A DNA stretch of 64,000 bases from Cristatella mucedo (GCA_009760855.2 WPIO01000027.1:1292001-1356000), one strand, 5' to 3'. Positions 33,901 to 45,045 are shown, counted from the stretch's first letter. The notes: a model not told the origin generated them from the letters alone. A program made the numbers and translations.

Positions 33901-36900
33901 GTAGAGTTTTGTAACAACTCAAAGTTCGTATTGCATATGCCGGAAGACCTGCAAGTTGGGAGTTTCAAAAGTCTAGTTCTATTCACTTCTTCGACTGCCC
34001 ACCTGTCTCAGCTAAGATTCTCACTTCTATATGTTGCGCGGGATAAAGTTAGTTGGCTCACTTTTGCGAATCAAAAGCCGGTTAGGCTTTGACAGCATTG
34101 CAGGAAAATCCCCCAGCCAAGGTACATACACGCATGCACAAAGCTCTCGTATCTTGGATGCTTATCAGCTGAAGCAACTTATTGCTACCCAACGCCGAGA
34201 AAACGGCCATCTACAGCAAAATAGTTTCAGAGTTCTGTCAGTTCCCACTAGTAAGCTTCGATATGAACGCTCGATATAACAAGATGAGGCTAGGTGCTAC
34301 TGTGAAGATGATGCCCCCCCCCCCGATAATATATTCCTTCGCGTTCATACTACACATTTAATGAGCTACATTACACCATGGTTTCTCAAGAATGAGTAGC
34401 AGTTTTCTTTTACGTTCATCAAAAAAGAGTATCCATAATTATTGTAATGATACCGATGCCGACAATTAAAAGATGAAGACAAGCAAGCACGTGACAACGA
34501 GTTTTTCTCAAGATCAGTTCAGTAATAGCACACCCGTACTCATCAATAAAGACAACGTTCGTAACTATTATTGACTGATGGAATTCTGTATGAGGTCAAC
34601 CAAAAAGCCAAATTCCATGAACAGTGCGGAAAATCAGTGCTCAGGTTAAAAAATTTGCACTCAGCACCGACAATTTATGCGCAGAGCAAAAATCCGAGCT
34701 CAGTGGCTAAAATCTATGCACCTCGAGGACTAGAGAGTGAAGAATTTCCGAAAGCACTGTTCCATCGGGTACTACTCACCCATCTCCAAGAAAAACGTTG
34801 GGATAGACTTCTGAGTAGCTTTGTGGTAAATTGAATTTCATTTTCTTTATCCAAATGTGGCATGGCATTTGTTCAGAATGGGAACCTATAACTCAGAACA
34901 TGGACAGCAACTTATCCTGCAGATTAGACACATTCAAGCCATAACATAGAAGCAATAAGCACTGAAATGAAACTGATTTATTTTTACAAAGAGGGGCACA
35001 AGTTCTCAAGAGAATGTCTGTTTCAGTGCCACGATACTGCCAAGCAGTAGCATTGGCATACCGGTTCCTCATCTCCATTCTGTATACAGCAGCTTGACTG
35101 CAGTACACTTATTATGGCACAGTGAAAATAACTTTTAAATGCTCAATGTATGCTCAGTATCTCGCATGACGAGGTCTAAACTTCGCACACTTTGAACCAC
35201 GCTTCCTAGCTGGACCTGATATATGGATCGACCCGATTTTACCTGGAGGTGTTGTGTGTGCCTGCTTCTTCTGCTATGGCAACTAGTGCAGTGGCATCGG
35301 CCACTAATGTATGCTCCACCTGCAGCAGGTGATTGAGCAATTGACTCGGTTCAGCCTTTGATGTAAGCATGAGGCCCACCACAGATGCCACTCCCTTATC
35401 TGTGGTCAGTCAGCCCCCAGCTCGTGTATGTAGCCACTGGTGGAATAAAGAGTCTCGTTTACTGCTTACGCTCACACGATCGTGTCTCCGTGAGACTCCA
35501 TAAGAACAGCCACCGGCGGAGACACTGTCATGGACTGACACGGAGTCACACAACAGGGGGCATCGCATACCCATTTTACCACCTGATTTTACCTGGAGGG
35601 TATCGCATACAAACATTTGGCAATCTGGTGCTTTGGCAACACTCTACGGCATCTTTTAGAACGGCTTCCAAGTGGACCAGCATGGTGCCAAGTAACCTTC
35701 AAACAAAGAAACTGACTTAAGTAAGTAAAACTAATGAGATTAGTTGACCTCGTCCACACAATATGGGGCACTTTCTGGCCTTAATAAATGGCACCCGATA
35801 TAATAGGTGGTAGATGTGGTTTGAACTATGATATTCAATATTCGGCCTACAAACATCGAATTCTTTGGCAAATGGAATTTGCAGGTAATGGCAGGGAAAC
35901 TGGTATTTTTTTAGGTCAGCAATCAACCGGTTTGGCTGGCCATGAATGGGGAAAATAAACCTTGTAGCTATTACTTCTTTCTGGAAATACTTAAGGTCTG
36001 GATCACGTATCAGGGTAACTTGCAGGCTGGGAGGGGTTCCAATATGATTGCTTCTCATTATTGAACTAGATACAAATCCACGATCTTGGTCATAAATTAC
36101 AAGCATCTTACATCTGAGTTCTGACAGAGTCAGAGACTAGCCAACTACCCGAGGCTGATTTAGTTTAAGCGTTGAAGAATGACAAGCAGGCTTGTCTGAA
36201 GCACTTTGCTTGACTATGATGATGATAAAAACCCTATTATAACACCACAAGAGAACCAAATCTCTTTATATGCATTTCACATAACCTGAAAAGGAAGCAT
36301 GAAAATTGGTTATAGCACGACGTGCACAACTTAAGAACGTACATACAAATAATAATTATAATACATTTGTATAGCACCCTCGGAGAACTGAATCTCTTTC
36401 TAAGTACTTTACAAATGCTGTATAGAAAGCATTACCAAATGATTGGTGGTAATATCCACAAGCAGTAGGCACTGTGCAAGCAGGTACATGTGCACAAGAG
36501 ACTAATACAAAAGGCTGACCAAATGCCGTAACAAACAGGTGCATTTTAAGCTTCTTTTTTAAATACCGGCATGTCAGAGGATGCTGTGATATGCGCCGTT
36601 ACTGAGTTCCAGGCTTTGGGAGCATAGGAACTAAAGGCATGGTCTCAAACGGTTTTCAGGTTCGTATGAGGTATGGCTAAACGATTCGAGTCAGAAAGAA
36701 AGGACCTAAAAGTAAGTGACAGAGTCTTGAAGTCGATATGCCACTTGATTGGGGGCCAGTGCAGGTCGGCAAGAATTGGTGTGATGTGGCAACTGCGACG
36801 CTCACGACAGACGAGCCTAGCTGCAGAATTTTGCACAAGCTGTAAGCGCTTGATTGCACAGGCCGGTAGACCAGCAAGCAGTGAGTTACAGAAGTCGAGA

Positions 36901-39475
36901 CGGGATGTCATAAATGCATGGATCAATTTAGATGTGGTATCCCTGTCTAAGCAAGCCCGAATTTTGGCAATGCTATGTAGCTGAAAGTAGGCAAACTTGA
37001 CTGTGGAGCAGATGTGGTCGTCTAATGAAAGGTCACTTTGAAAGCTGTTACATACTAGAAAACTTTGGTCGCACCGTGCTCACCCAACAAGCAATGGTGG
37101 GATGGAATGCTGTAATCGACCCCTGGGTGACCTTTTACGAGTGCTGGAGAGAGAAGATCCAACCGACTGAAACAGCTGGACAACCCAGACACATGTTTTG
37201 GGTACAACAGCTCTTACTATTCCTGTACTGAGATGATTCCCTGTGAAATGCAATTTGGTCTGCACCTGGCCTGGCAAGGCTTCAGTGTAACAGCCTAATA
37301 CCAGAATCAATTATCAACAAGACCTGGCCACCATCTCTAGGGCTATGCATAGAAATCGTCTAGAGGCTGTTGCCATAGTTAAAGCAAACCTCGAACGTCA
37401 ACAAGCCCAGTAGGCATGTCAGCTTGACACCGGAGGTCAACTTATTAGAGGCATGTGCTCAGTCTGTATCTGAAAATCCCAAGTGCTTCACTTCCCATAG
37501 GTTACCTGATTCTGATGAACACGCTAACCAACTGTCTGATGTTTCTACTGACGAGGACGATACATATCCTACCAGCATACGCTACGAAGACAAAACACTA
37601 AATCTGTCGGCTTGGCTTACCGACTGCATGCCTTAGATTCTTGTGGGCAGGAGATTATAATGCAGCAGGAATAATATGAAAGGTAACATAGCCAAAGCTG
37701 GCGGTTCCTCTTCTGACTGAGGCACAAATTCAATGAAGCTGTGTGGATTACAGTGCTCTGATGTTTACATTTTGTCACCACACTCTCCATAGTACCTCCC
37801 TTGAAGCGCAGAGAGATTTGAACTTTGCTACAGACTTACTTATATTGAGCAAAAGTGCTCTTCATTTTATGAGTGCTGAAATTCGCAAATGGATGACAGT
37901 GAGATTTCTCAAATTGAATGACCAATAAAATGAAATTTGAATGGCTAATAACTACCGATAAATCCAACTTACTAGTTATCGGCAAACCTAGTGTTACTCA
38001 ATTGAAAAGATTACTCTTCAAAATGGGCCCAGCCAACATTAATAAATAAAATAAATATGAGCTGATTTAACAGCCTCATTTGTATAGCGACAGAAGAGCC
38101 TTAACGGCCATGACCACTGATTGCAGTTGGCAATATATGATCGCCCACTGCAGGATTCGAACACACGACCTCAATAGTGAAGAGCGAGCAGCACGGTCCT
38201 GTTGTAACACCTGCACACAATCTGAGTGCCCCGTTCCAGAACAATCTTTCACTAGCTAGATGACCATATCAGATCCACAGCTAAGTCTGCCTGGTTTCAG
38301 CAGCCTGACATTGCAAAATCGGGCCTGCTTGTGGCATCCCATCTCGATTTCGGTAATTCACTAGCTGCAGGTTTTCCAGCATGTACCGTAAGATGCTTAC
38401 AGTTGGTGCAAAACTCTGCAGCCAGTCTTGTCTGCCGTGAACGACTCAATTATCTTATTACGCCACTTCTCACTGATCTGGACTAGGTCCCCCCTTCAAG
38501 TGTATGTCAGTCACTTGTAAGTCCCTTCATCCCTGGCTCCAGAATATCTATCCAAAGCACTTTTATCATGCTTAATAATAATGATGATAATAATACACTT
38601 GATAAAGCTCCCTCACAGAACTCAGTCTCCTTCTAGGCGCTTTGCATTTGCTGCAAAGGAAGCAGGCTTCGTATCATAACACTTCCACTTCTGACTCAAG
38701 CCGTTTAGCTGTGCCTCTAACCAGTCTCAAATCCGTCGGAGACCACGCCTTCAGTTTGTATGCCTCAAAGCTTTGAACTCACTCCAGACCGATGTCACGA
38801 TTTCTCCTCACTCGATCTAATTTAAAAAAGAACTAAAACATACCTGGCATCACAGCATTTTCTCCGTATATGCGAATTGTCCTATGGCTACTAAAATTGA
38901 CATGCTTCTATAAAACTATAAAAACTGACAAGCTTCCTTTCCAGCATATTTAAAGTACCTATTGAGAGATTTTTCTCTTAGGATGGCATACCAATATCAG
39001 TATTATTATAATTATTACTATCGCTATCTAGTGGATCTGTAGGCTGGTAAACATTATTCCGAGCTCGTAATTGGACGAAGCTAAAATAGGGCTTATTCCA
39101 CTCCTTAAACACCAGTAATCTCAAGATATTTTCGGATACCTCGGATTTCAAAAGGTAGCTTTAAAGAATACTGGCGACAATCCCGCGCCAGGGCAGAACA
39201 CGGAATCATTTACCTTCCAGCACTTGAATCGCTGGTTTAGATTTGTAGGAATTAATAATGGTCGAAAGTTCTTCGGTCGTAATTCCCGAAGGTTTATCGC
39301 CAGGTAAAGATTCCGCGACGGCCGTTGATGTATCCATTGACACGCCTATTTGTTGACTGAGACATCCGAGCGTGGTTACAGCGTACGGCTTTTTTTTTAC
39401 AGCGGGTCCATTAAATCTCCGTCGTGGTATCCTACTCGAAAGCGCACTGGAACTATCATCCTCTTCCGCCTCCAC
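30722..39475 (-). CDS. Atypical dual-specificity phosphatase (DUSP3/13/26-like)
   Basis: Minus-strand exons: about 39475-39214 (donor G|gtaaat, phase 1); micro-exon 34564-34534; 33634-33408 (AAT G|gtaggt, phase 1); 30975-30722 with stop. The joined protein has a Ser-rich basic N-terminus, [15 protein letters not shown], then [18 protein letters not shown], the general-acid loop [12 protein letters not shown], the signature loop [19 protein letters not shown], and [13 protein letters not shown]. Cys, Arg and Asp catalytic residues are all present. Enzymes of this family remove phosphate from Tyr and Ser/Thr, classically MAP kinases; the substrate here is unknown. There is no ATG in frame before the acidic EAEEDDSS stretch, so the start codon is probably in an upstream exon or at an internal Met. 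Introns are full of LINE, Tc1 and gypsy debris. Confidence 0.82.
31595..32065 (+). mobile_element. Degenerate LINE-A fragment in DUSP intron
   Basis: cggcctacctatccgaaatac, gctttcgaagcccggaaatc and a weak 3' hairpin (gtgcatagataaagatttag...gggtgcta) follow the LINE-A order. Strongly diverged. Confidence 0.65.
32090..32560 (-). pseudogene. Tc1/mariner transposase relic
   Basis: Minus strand: [12 protein letters not shown] (second catalytic Asp region), then after a frameshift [20 protein letters not shown], the hallmark SPDLNPIE with the third catalytic residue. Upstream minus-strand sequence keeps the layout of the middle of the transposase but with stops. Terminal inverted repeats were not located. 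Dead, in a DUSP intron. Confidence 0.85.
32820..32945 (+). repeat. Unclassified repeat G, copy 1
   Basis: Diverged match to 33975-34085: ctcacttcctcggctgccc, gactcagctatgcttctcac and gagataaagtctgttggct. No function assigned. Confidence 0.5.
33408..33634 (-). CDS. DUSP exon with general-acid loop
   Basis: After tgtgttctag the frame reads [40 protein letters not shown] (Asp is the expected general acid) and [11 protein letters not shown]. It begins one base before a codon boundary and ends in phase 1, which fits the P-loop exon downstream. Confidence 0.87.
33664..33960 (-). mobile_element. LINE-A internal fragment with a 33-bp tandem duplication
   Basis: Matches the LINE-A C-terminal coding part in reverse (gttgctcgatggagaacc, ggtagagttttgtaaca). 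Its left end has two copies of tgcctagactgat.gggaag at 33664 and 33697. It lies 30 bases from the DUSP exon acceptor. Confidence 0.75.
33975..34085 (+). repeat. Unclassified repeat G, copy 2
   Basis: Pairs with 32820-32945; see that entry. Confidence 0.5.
34534..34564 (-). CDS. Candidate 31-nt DUSP micro-exon
   Basis: The flanking exons leave a phase 1 to phase 2 gap, so a missing exon of length 3n+1 is required. Here ag|TT...GG|gtgtgc gives exactly 31 nt, and the joined protein reads [20 protein letters not shown]. That aligns with the EVTPxIYxG-type segment of DUSP3. The acceptor tract is weak and the family Gly is replaced by Asp, so this is an inference. Confidence 0.45.
34600..36200. 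other. DUSP intron, unrecognised open frames
   Basis: A minus-strand frame (36106-35717, 129 codons, open about 9 codons further up) reads [20 protein letters not shown] and [20 protein letters not shown] but matches no family I know. A plus-strand frame at 35385-35720 is antisense neighbour sequence. gattttacctggagg occurs at 35235 and 35585. Probably transposon debris. Confidence 0.3.
36205..36330 (-). mobile_element. LINE-A2 3' fragment
   Basis: aacaccacaagagaaccaaat, ctctttatatgcatttcaca, gaaaaggaagcatgaaaatt, a diverged A2 end. Confidence 0.55.
36350..37045 (-). mobile_element. LINE-A2 fragment (ORF2 end and 3' UTR)
   Basis: Minus strand: [40 protein letters not shown], then the A2-type 3' end with an AGTACT/GGTGCT stem. 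Starts at about 37045 (5' truncation). Confidence 0.9.
37060..37640 (+). pseudogene. Ty3/gypsy integrase and downstream relic
   Basis: Shifted plus-strand frames give [19 protein letters not shown], the degenerate HPxxNGxVERxNRxL core of gypsy-type integrases, and then [20 protein letters not shown], like the post-integrase helix. The downstream frame (37424-37636) has no recognisable motif. No LTRs were identified. Dead, in a DUSP intron. Confidence 0.65.
38057..38200 (-). repeat. SINE-C copy nested in LINE-A
   Basis: Inverted order: gctgatttaacagcctcatt, agaagagccttaacggccat, tgcaggattcgaacacacga, agtgaagagcgagca. B box intact on the minus strand. Confidence 0.85.
38572..38667 (-). mobile_element. 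LINE-A 3' fragment nested in LINE-A
   Basis: (AAT)n, cacttgataaagctccctca, ctaggcgctttgcatttgct, then gcaaaggaagcag. Opposite orientation to its host copy. Confidence 0.85.
39214..39475 (-). CDS. DUSP N-terminal exon
   Basis: Frame [20 protein letters not shown], then [13 protein letters not shown] and [20 protein letters not shown], ending GAA G|gtaaat. The second half matches the helix that precedes the DUSP fold. The frame stays open beyond 39475 toward a SINE-B and could begin at a cttaaaacag acceptor near 39525; the start codon is not visible. Confidence 0.65.
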
Positions 39476-39554
39476 CCGCGCTCTACTATCTGCTAGCTGT
39501 GCAATATCGTGTTTCCGTGGGCTGCTCTGTTTTAAGCAAGACGATTTGGATAAA

Positions 39555-39730
39555 TATAAAAATAATTCATTTGTATAGCCCCCAAAGAAAACGTAACCTC
39601 TCTATCCCGGCACCGCACATATGCTACGGGGCTCGAGCCCACGACGTCTGCTACAACATAGTCGGGGCAAACACCTTAACCACTGAGGATAATAATAATA
39701 ATAATAATAATAATATTAATAATAATAAAT
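39555..39730 (-). repeat. SINE-B copy with (AAT)n tract
   Basis: Minus strand: gtggttaaggtgtttgcccc, B box cgtgggctcgagccccgtag, tail with a decayed stem, then aaatgaattatttttat. It lies just upstream of the DUSP N-terminal exon; an (AAT)n run flanks its head. Confidence 0.8.
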
Positions 39731-39994
39731 TTGTGAGAGTTGAACTCATGGCGCAGCGCCAGGCGGGAGTTTTGCTAGAGGTTGTGCGTCGGTCAGCAGT
39801 TCACTGATGATCTGGGGCGCCGCATGAGAGTTGTACGTCACGACTGATGCTCAACGCTTGTAACCTCGGTCGCTGTCGAATATAATTATTTACAATACCT
39901 TTATGGTCTTGTTATCTTAATTTATAGGCGCTCTTAATTTCGGCCGCGTCACGCCGCTATCGGCATACCTGCATGCATCAGTGCCGTAATTAAC

Positions 39995-40552
39995 AATAAT
40001 AATAATGCATTTGATAAAGGGCCCTCGGAGAACTCAATCGTTTTCCAAGCACTTTACATTTGCTGCATAGGATGCGCGATCGAATGGTTAGTGTTAGCAT
40101 GCTCAATAAACATATTTTTAAATGTGGACAAGTCGAGACGCAAGTCGGGAGTGAGTTCCAGGCTCCGGGAGCATTCGAACTAAAGGCACTGTCTCCATAA
40201 GATTTGAGATTTGTACGAGATATAGGTCAACGATTAGATTCTGAAAATTGGGTGGTACGATGCTTAGCCTAGTGGGAGAGCAGATCTGATAGGTAGGCTG
40301 GAGCTAATGTAGGGACCTAAAGTGAATGACGGAACCTTACGTGCTGCTTGACTGGGAGCCAGTACAGATCCGCGAGAAGTGATTTGATGTGGCAACTTCG
40401 ACGATCATGACAGACAAGCGTAGCTGCAGAGTTTTGCACCAGCTGTAAGCGCCTGAGTGCACAGGCCGGTAGACCAGCAAGCAGTGAGTTACAGAAGTCA
40501 AGACGAGATGTCACAAATGCATAGACCAATTTATATGCCATGGATTGCAGTA
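39995..40552 (-). mobile_element. LINE-A fragment (ORF2 end and 3' UTR)
   Basis: Minus strand: [40 protein letters not shown], then 3' UTR and a hairpin end with (AAT)n. Confidence 0.88.
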
Positions 40553-42125
40553 GATTGCGACTCCGAGCCGAGCCATGCCATTGATAGCCATGCATTGCCC
40601 AAAAATTTATGTGCAAAATTAGTTAAAATCATGAGTGTTTATCTCAAACTGGGCGCCTTGTAATATGTATTCAAACCTGGAGCGTCGAGAAACCGATTTC
40701 GAAACGTTTGTTTAGCGGAATGTAGTGGATTGCGGTACTAGCTCGAGCCATTGCAGTCGATTGCGGTGCATTGCATCAGAATGCCCGAATTAATTGCAGT
40801 TAAATTATGTGAGGAAACTATATCCGAAGAGTAGAGCAATATAAAATAACGGTTAGAGCTTCTAGCGTACGCTTTCTCGTCGTTTTGCAATTGATTGCGG
40901 TGGGTTGCTGAATAGGTTGTAGTTTATTGCAGGGCATTGTCTGAAAACGCAAATGGCAAACGGCACGAAATTTTGTGGGTGCTAACCTGATTTGCACTGA
41001 ATTAGGGTATTTTCCCAGACCATTTTGGACGATTGCCGTACATTGTCAGAGTTCGCGGGTGCGCAATGGTTTGAATTTACGTGAATGTGTACTTGTAACC
41101 GAGTTCAGGGGGCCAGCTGCTAACTCCCACTATGGCTCGCTACTATCTATGTTCATTCTGGGTCGTTACGCCGGGCCCTCCGGTAACAGTGGTTCACGCG
41201 TGATCGATCGGGTACACAACACTTTATATAATACACAAGCGCGGACAAACGTGTTAGTGCTCAGTCGGCTTCCACAGTCGCACCAGTACAAGCGTACGCC
41301 GTCCAAGACCCGGCTAGCTGAGTACTCTGTAGTAGACGGAGCGGACGTCCAACACCGTCGAGAGCTTCCGCCGAAAGAGAGCGAGCACGTTGTACCCAGT
41401 TCCCGTCCTCGGAACTCTTGGGAGCTGACCCCAGGCTTTACCCTTCCGGGGCAAGGCGACGCCCAGCCCGACATATCGAATGTCAGTGGGTCCGCCTACT
41501 CTAGGGTACATACTTAATGCAGCGCGCTTTGACATGCAATACAAACTGGAGCTCGACCAAATGTCTTTCTAGTCTTTTTTTCGGTGGATTGTGGTATTGG
41601 CCTTGGCTGTTGCCGTCGATTGGCTGCGCATTACACGAGATAGCCCATGTCAACGCAAGTGAACTTTTGCGAATACAGTTGTCGCAGAGTGTACTGTTAT
41701 ATGCAATTAAAAGAGCTTTTCACATCGGACTTCTTTCGCTTTGCGATGGAATACAGTGGATAACTGTATTAGTTCGTGCCAGCTGCAATCTATTTTAGCG
41801 GACTTCGTGAGAACGCGTGAGCAGAATGGCGCCAAATTGTGAGAGGGCACCTGAAATGTAGCTTAGTTTTATGTTCCAAACTTGTTGGAGCTTTTTTGCA
41901 GGCTGTTTGTGGTGACTGAATTTCGGTACAATGCCTCCTTCTTTGCAATCCATTTGCATGAGTTCGCGTGAGCACAATAGCGTAGAATTTTGTGGGAAAA
42001 TAAAATCGACGGCTTAATACAATATTCACTCGAAATTTGAGCTCTGCGCTGCAGAATTCCTGACGATTATAGCTAACTTGCAGCGGATTGCCGTGGATTT
42101 GCCGAATCGAGATTAGGAGGCGAGG
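40553..42125. repeat. GATTGC-rich repetitive block, split by repeat D copy 2
   Basis: Recurrent gtrgattgcggt, gcattgca and gtcgattg.ctgc motifs at loose spacing from 40540 to 41090 and again from 41580 to 42100. Both halves also share 'tgagttcgcgtgagcacaat'-like and 'aattttgtgggtg/aattttgtgggaa' phrases. Most likely an old long-period tandem repeat. The non-matching piece at 41110-41515 holds repeat D. Confidence 0.5.
41209..41515 (+). repeat. Dispersed repeat D, copy 2
   Basis: Pairs with 15900-16130: gcgcggacaaacgtgttagt, ctcagtcggcttcc, agcgtacgccgtccaaga, gagcttccgccgaaaga. CG-rich, no coding similarity. Confidence 0.6.
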
Positions 42126-42217
42126 CGGAGGCTGGACGGTCGGAGGCAGTTGGGCTGCTGCTATGCCGGAAGCCGATAGGAAAATATACGTTTTGCTGGA
42201 GCCACTACGGTGTTTGT

Positions 42218-42356
42218 ATCTTTGGTCTAGCGGTTAAGGTGCTCGCCCCGACCAAGGTCTGACTGAGGTCATGGGCTCGAGCCCCAAGGCTTATGTGAAG
42301 CGCCTGAATAGAGATTAAGTTCTCTTGGGGCGCTATATACATGAATTAAATATTTT
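42218..42356 (+). repeat. SINE-B copy, near-complete
   Basis: A box tctagcggttaaggtgctcg and B box catgggctcgagccccaagg in tRNA spacing. The tail gaagcgcctgaatagagatt is followed by gttctcttggggcgctat, giving an AGCGCC/GGCGCT stem, then atgaattaaat. Confidence 0.9.
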
Positions 42357-42359
42357 TAG

Positions 42360-44680
42360 TGCTTAATTCGTTTTACATCACTATTTGTCAGCAAAAACTT
42401 TAAAAAATGTCCATAAATTTAGGGTGCGACTTATACTCGTAAAAATACGGCAGGTCTGTGCGGTTTTGGGACTTGCCAGGAGGCTGGGACCTCAGCTGAG
42501 ACCTGAGCGGTTCTAAATTGATGCGTTGTGAGCTTCGAGAGAATATACATGAGAAGTGCCCAAAATCTCGTTTCAGTGCTTTGGGCATCTTGCCACACCT
42601 TCGCCTCCTCCCCCCCGGTGAACTTCGTCTTTTTTTGGTTCCTGAAGTGCTTTCAGCGCTTACGTGTGCATTATTTGGTGCACCTAGCCGGAGATCATTG
42701 TAACCGGTGGCCCCGAGTGTATTCCGGCGTGCATTAACAACTGGCCTAAACACAATGCTTGTTTTCTTTTGTATGTTTTTCTAACCATACTACTGCACAT
42801 GTCATTCACCCTTGATCGTTGATTTTGTTGCATCGAGTTGTAATGCATATGGACATATATTTAGCTCTGTTTATCGCTATGCAAACGACCAATTACTATC
42901 CTTTTTGCTATGCCTCTCTGGGTGGAGCCGGGGAGAAGTAGTAGGAATAGGAAGGAAATAGTAGGAAGCCGGTAGAAAACTCCCTGTCGGCCGTTCCAAC
43001 GTCCTCTTAACATTTGGGAAGGAAATACGCAGGAATGAGACGAAGGTAGGACAGTCAAGCCTGTGAGCTATTCCATGTAAGTCTAGTATCCACTCGGGAA
43101 GGCCTACTAGGCTTACTAGTTAGCTTCACAGATTCTTGACCCTGAGGCGATAAGCTCGTGAGGACAACCTGACGGGTGGCTCCAAAGAATGCAGTAACGA
43201 ACCCGACCTATCGCGTCTTTACCTGGTACTGCCATTATAAAAGCCTCTGCTTAAGAAAGCTAGTGGTTTCTAAAGATTAGCCAATTAGATAACAAGGTAC
43301 AACTACTGACCTTTTTGCTGCTGCGAGACGAATGTCTCTCTCGCCCCTCTGTTTCCGTCTGTCTCTAGATTACTTCCTTTTGCCCCAGTATCGCATCAGA
43401 GATGCCGAGCATCTTTTTTTTCATTTTCGTGTATCTTACCGATACCAGTTCTAGTAACTTGATCGCTCGGTGGCAGTTTCGTTAGGAATGCGTATAGCGG
43501 CTTCCGTATATCTTCCAAACAAAACATTTAACTAGCGGCGGATCGAAGCTGCCTTGCCTTATACCAGTGAAAATATTAACTTCGGAGTCCGGCTGCCGCT
43601 CGTCGAATCTGTTCCAACACAAGCTGATATAGAGGCCGGTATATCAGAACACGGCTGTAATCAATATAAACCCTAAACCCCAAACCAGACCCACCTTAGT
43701 GTGTGGAGCTTTCCTTATAACGGCCAGCTCTTACTATAATGTTTGGAGGCGAACGAGCTCTGCTGGTGCACAGGCCAACGCATCTATTCGTTTCTAATGC
43801 TCTCTTTCCGACGTAAGTCCATTGCAGGTCGACTGGGTCACCCTGCACGCCTGGATCTCTGCCAGGTTTGGCTAGCATGGTCCTGCCATTAGACCCGGCT
43901 GGTCGTATGACCCTCAGCGGCAGCACTTCCTCAGCACTTTCCGCATGTCCATTGTGTCCAGAACACATGCCATACTTTCAGCAGCAATACCTCTACCAGA
44001 ACCGAGACCGGCCCCTCCATACCTTCCCTCTCGAAGCAGTTGGTTGGTCTTGCTATCCTTTATGTTTTCCGAGCAGATCCTTTGTTTTTGGCTGACATTG
44101 GGACTGATTTGCTGAGTGCCAGGAAGGAATTTCCCTTGTTGCACAAAGACAGCATAACGCCGACGTCACCTTCACTGACAGGGAACTAAGGACACGCCCC
44201 CACCAGCAGGTTCTCAAGTCACCCACACAGCGGGAGCACACTCAGTCGCTTGCTCATAATGAAGTCACGAGTTCGACATCCTCCCTTCTTTCACTTGAAA
44301 CTACAGATTCAAACACATCGCAATGTAAACACTAGCTGTGTCAATTTACCTGCCGCGGCACAGCCCATACAATCGCTATCTGTTCTTCCTTCGAAATACA
44401 CCTGCTTTAACTTATAGAGCCAGGGGCTTTGTCTGCCTCGTGCTATGCTAACTTGCGAGCTTCTGGAGTCGCTGCCGTTGCACGCATCTGGCTTGCATGC
44501 TGTGTATTCAGTATGCAGCTACCTATATTCAGTAAAGATCAGTGGATCGTAAAGTTTACAGTTCATACCACAGGATGCTCGCAGCCAGAATGGAACTTGT
44601 ACTACTAAACGACCGCATACTATTCGAAAGAAACACCGGAGTATATTTGCCAGCCAACTGGCTTGCTTGTCCAACATCTA
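42360..44680. other. Intergenic, mostly unassigned
   Basis: A minus-strand frame at 42753-42400 is basic and low-complexity without similarity. The phrase ggtgcgacttatactcgtaa near 42423 resembles ends of some DNA transposons but nothing else supports that. A short ataaaccctaaaccccaaac lies at 43668. Frames around 43700-44240 were not recognised. Confidence 0.4.
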
Positions 44681-44684
44681 GCAA

Positions 44685-45045
44685 CATAATAATAACAATA
44701 ACAATAATAACAATGTTGATAATAATCCATTTGTATAGCATTTTTGGAGACAATTAATCTCTTTCTAGGTACTTTACATAGGTTATAAAGGAAGCATGAT
44801 CATATGGTTAGTGGTAGCATGCACCATGTCAACAAGCATAACATGGTTAGAGGTGATATGCACAGGGTCAGCATGCCAATATGGTTAGTGGCAGCATGCA
44901 CAGTGACAGCACACAGAGGCACACAAAAGACGAACCACAAGGTCCCACTAAACGCTGTGATAAATATGTGCGTTTTAGCTTATTTTAAATGTCCAAGTCA
45001 CGGCCTGTCGTGACGTCAGTCGGGAGAGAGTTCCAGGCTCTGGAT
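44685..45045 (-). mobile_element. LINE-A2 3' UTR fragment
   Basis: (AAT)-rich start, ccatttgtatagcatttttg, ctctttctaggtactttaca, then repeated 'agtggtagcatgcac' motifs of the A2 3' UTR, ending in the gttccaggctctgg coding end. Confidence 0.85.

Larger units (their letters stand above)
37700..39020 (+). pseudogene. LINE-A relic carrying two nested insertions
   Basis: Plus strand: [14 protein letters not shown] (after the RT), LVQNSA-type part near 38405, and SLYASKL-type C-terminus near 38755, ending in (ATT)n at about 39020. The element is interrupted by an inverted SINE-C (38057-38200) and an inverted LINE-A 3' end (38572-38667). Both sides of each insert resume the LINE sequence. Confidence 0.85.

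Noticed and set aside
42415-42450. DNA-transposon terminus (ggtgcgacttatactcg)
   Set aside because: Resembles ends of some elements but no inverted partner or transposase was found nearby.
43668-43690. Telomere-like repeat (ccctaaacccc)
   Set aside because: Only about two imperfect units; chance is enough.
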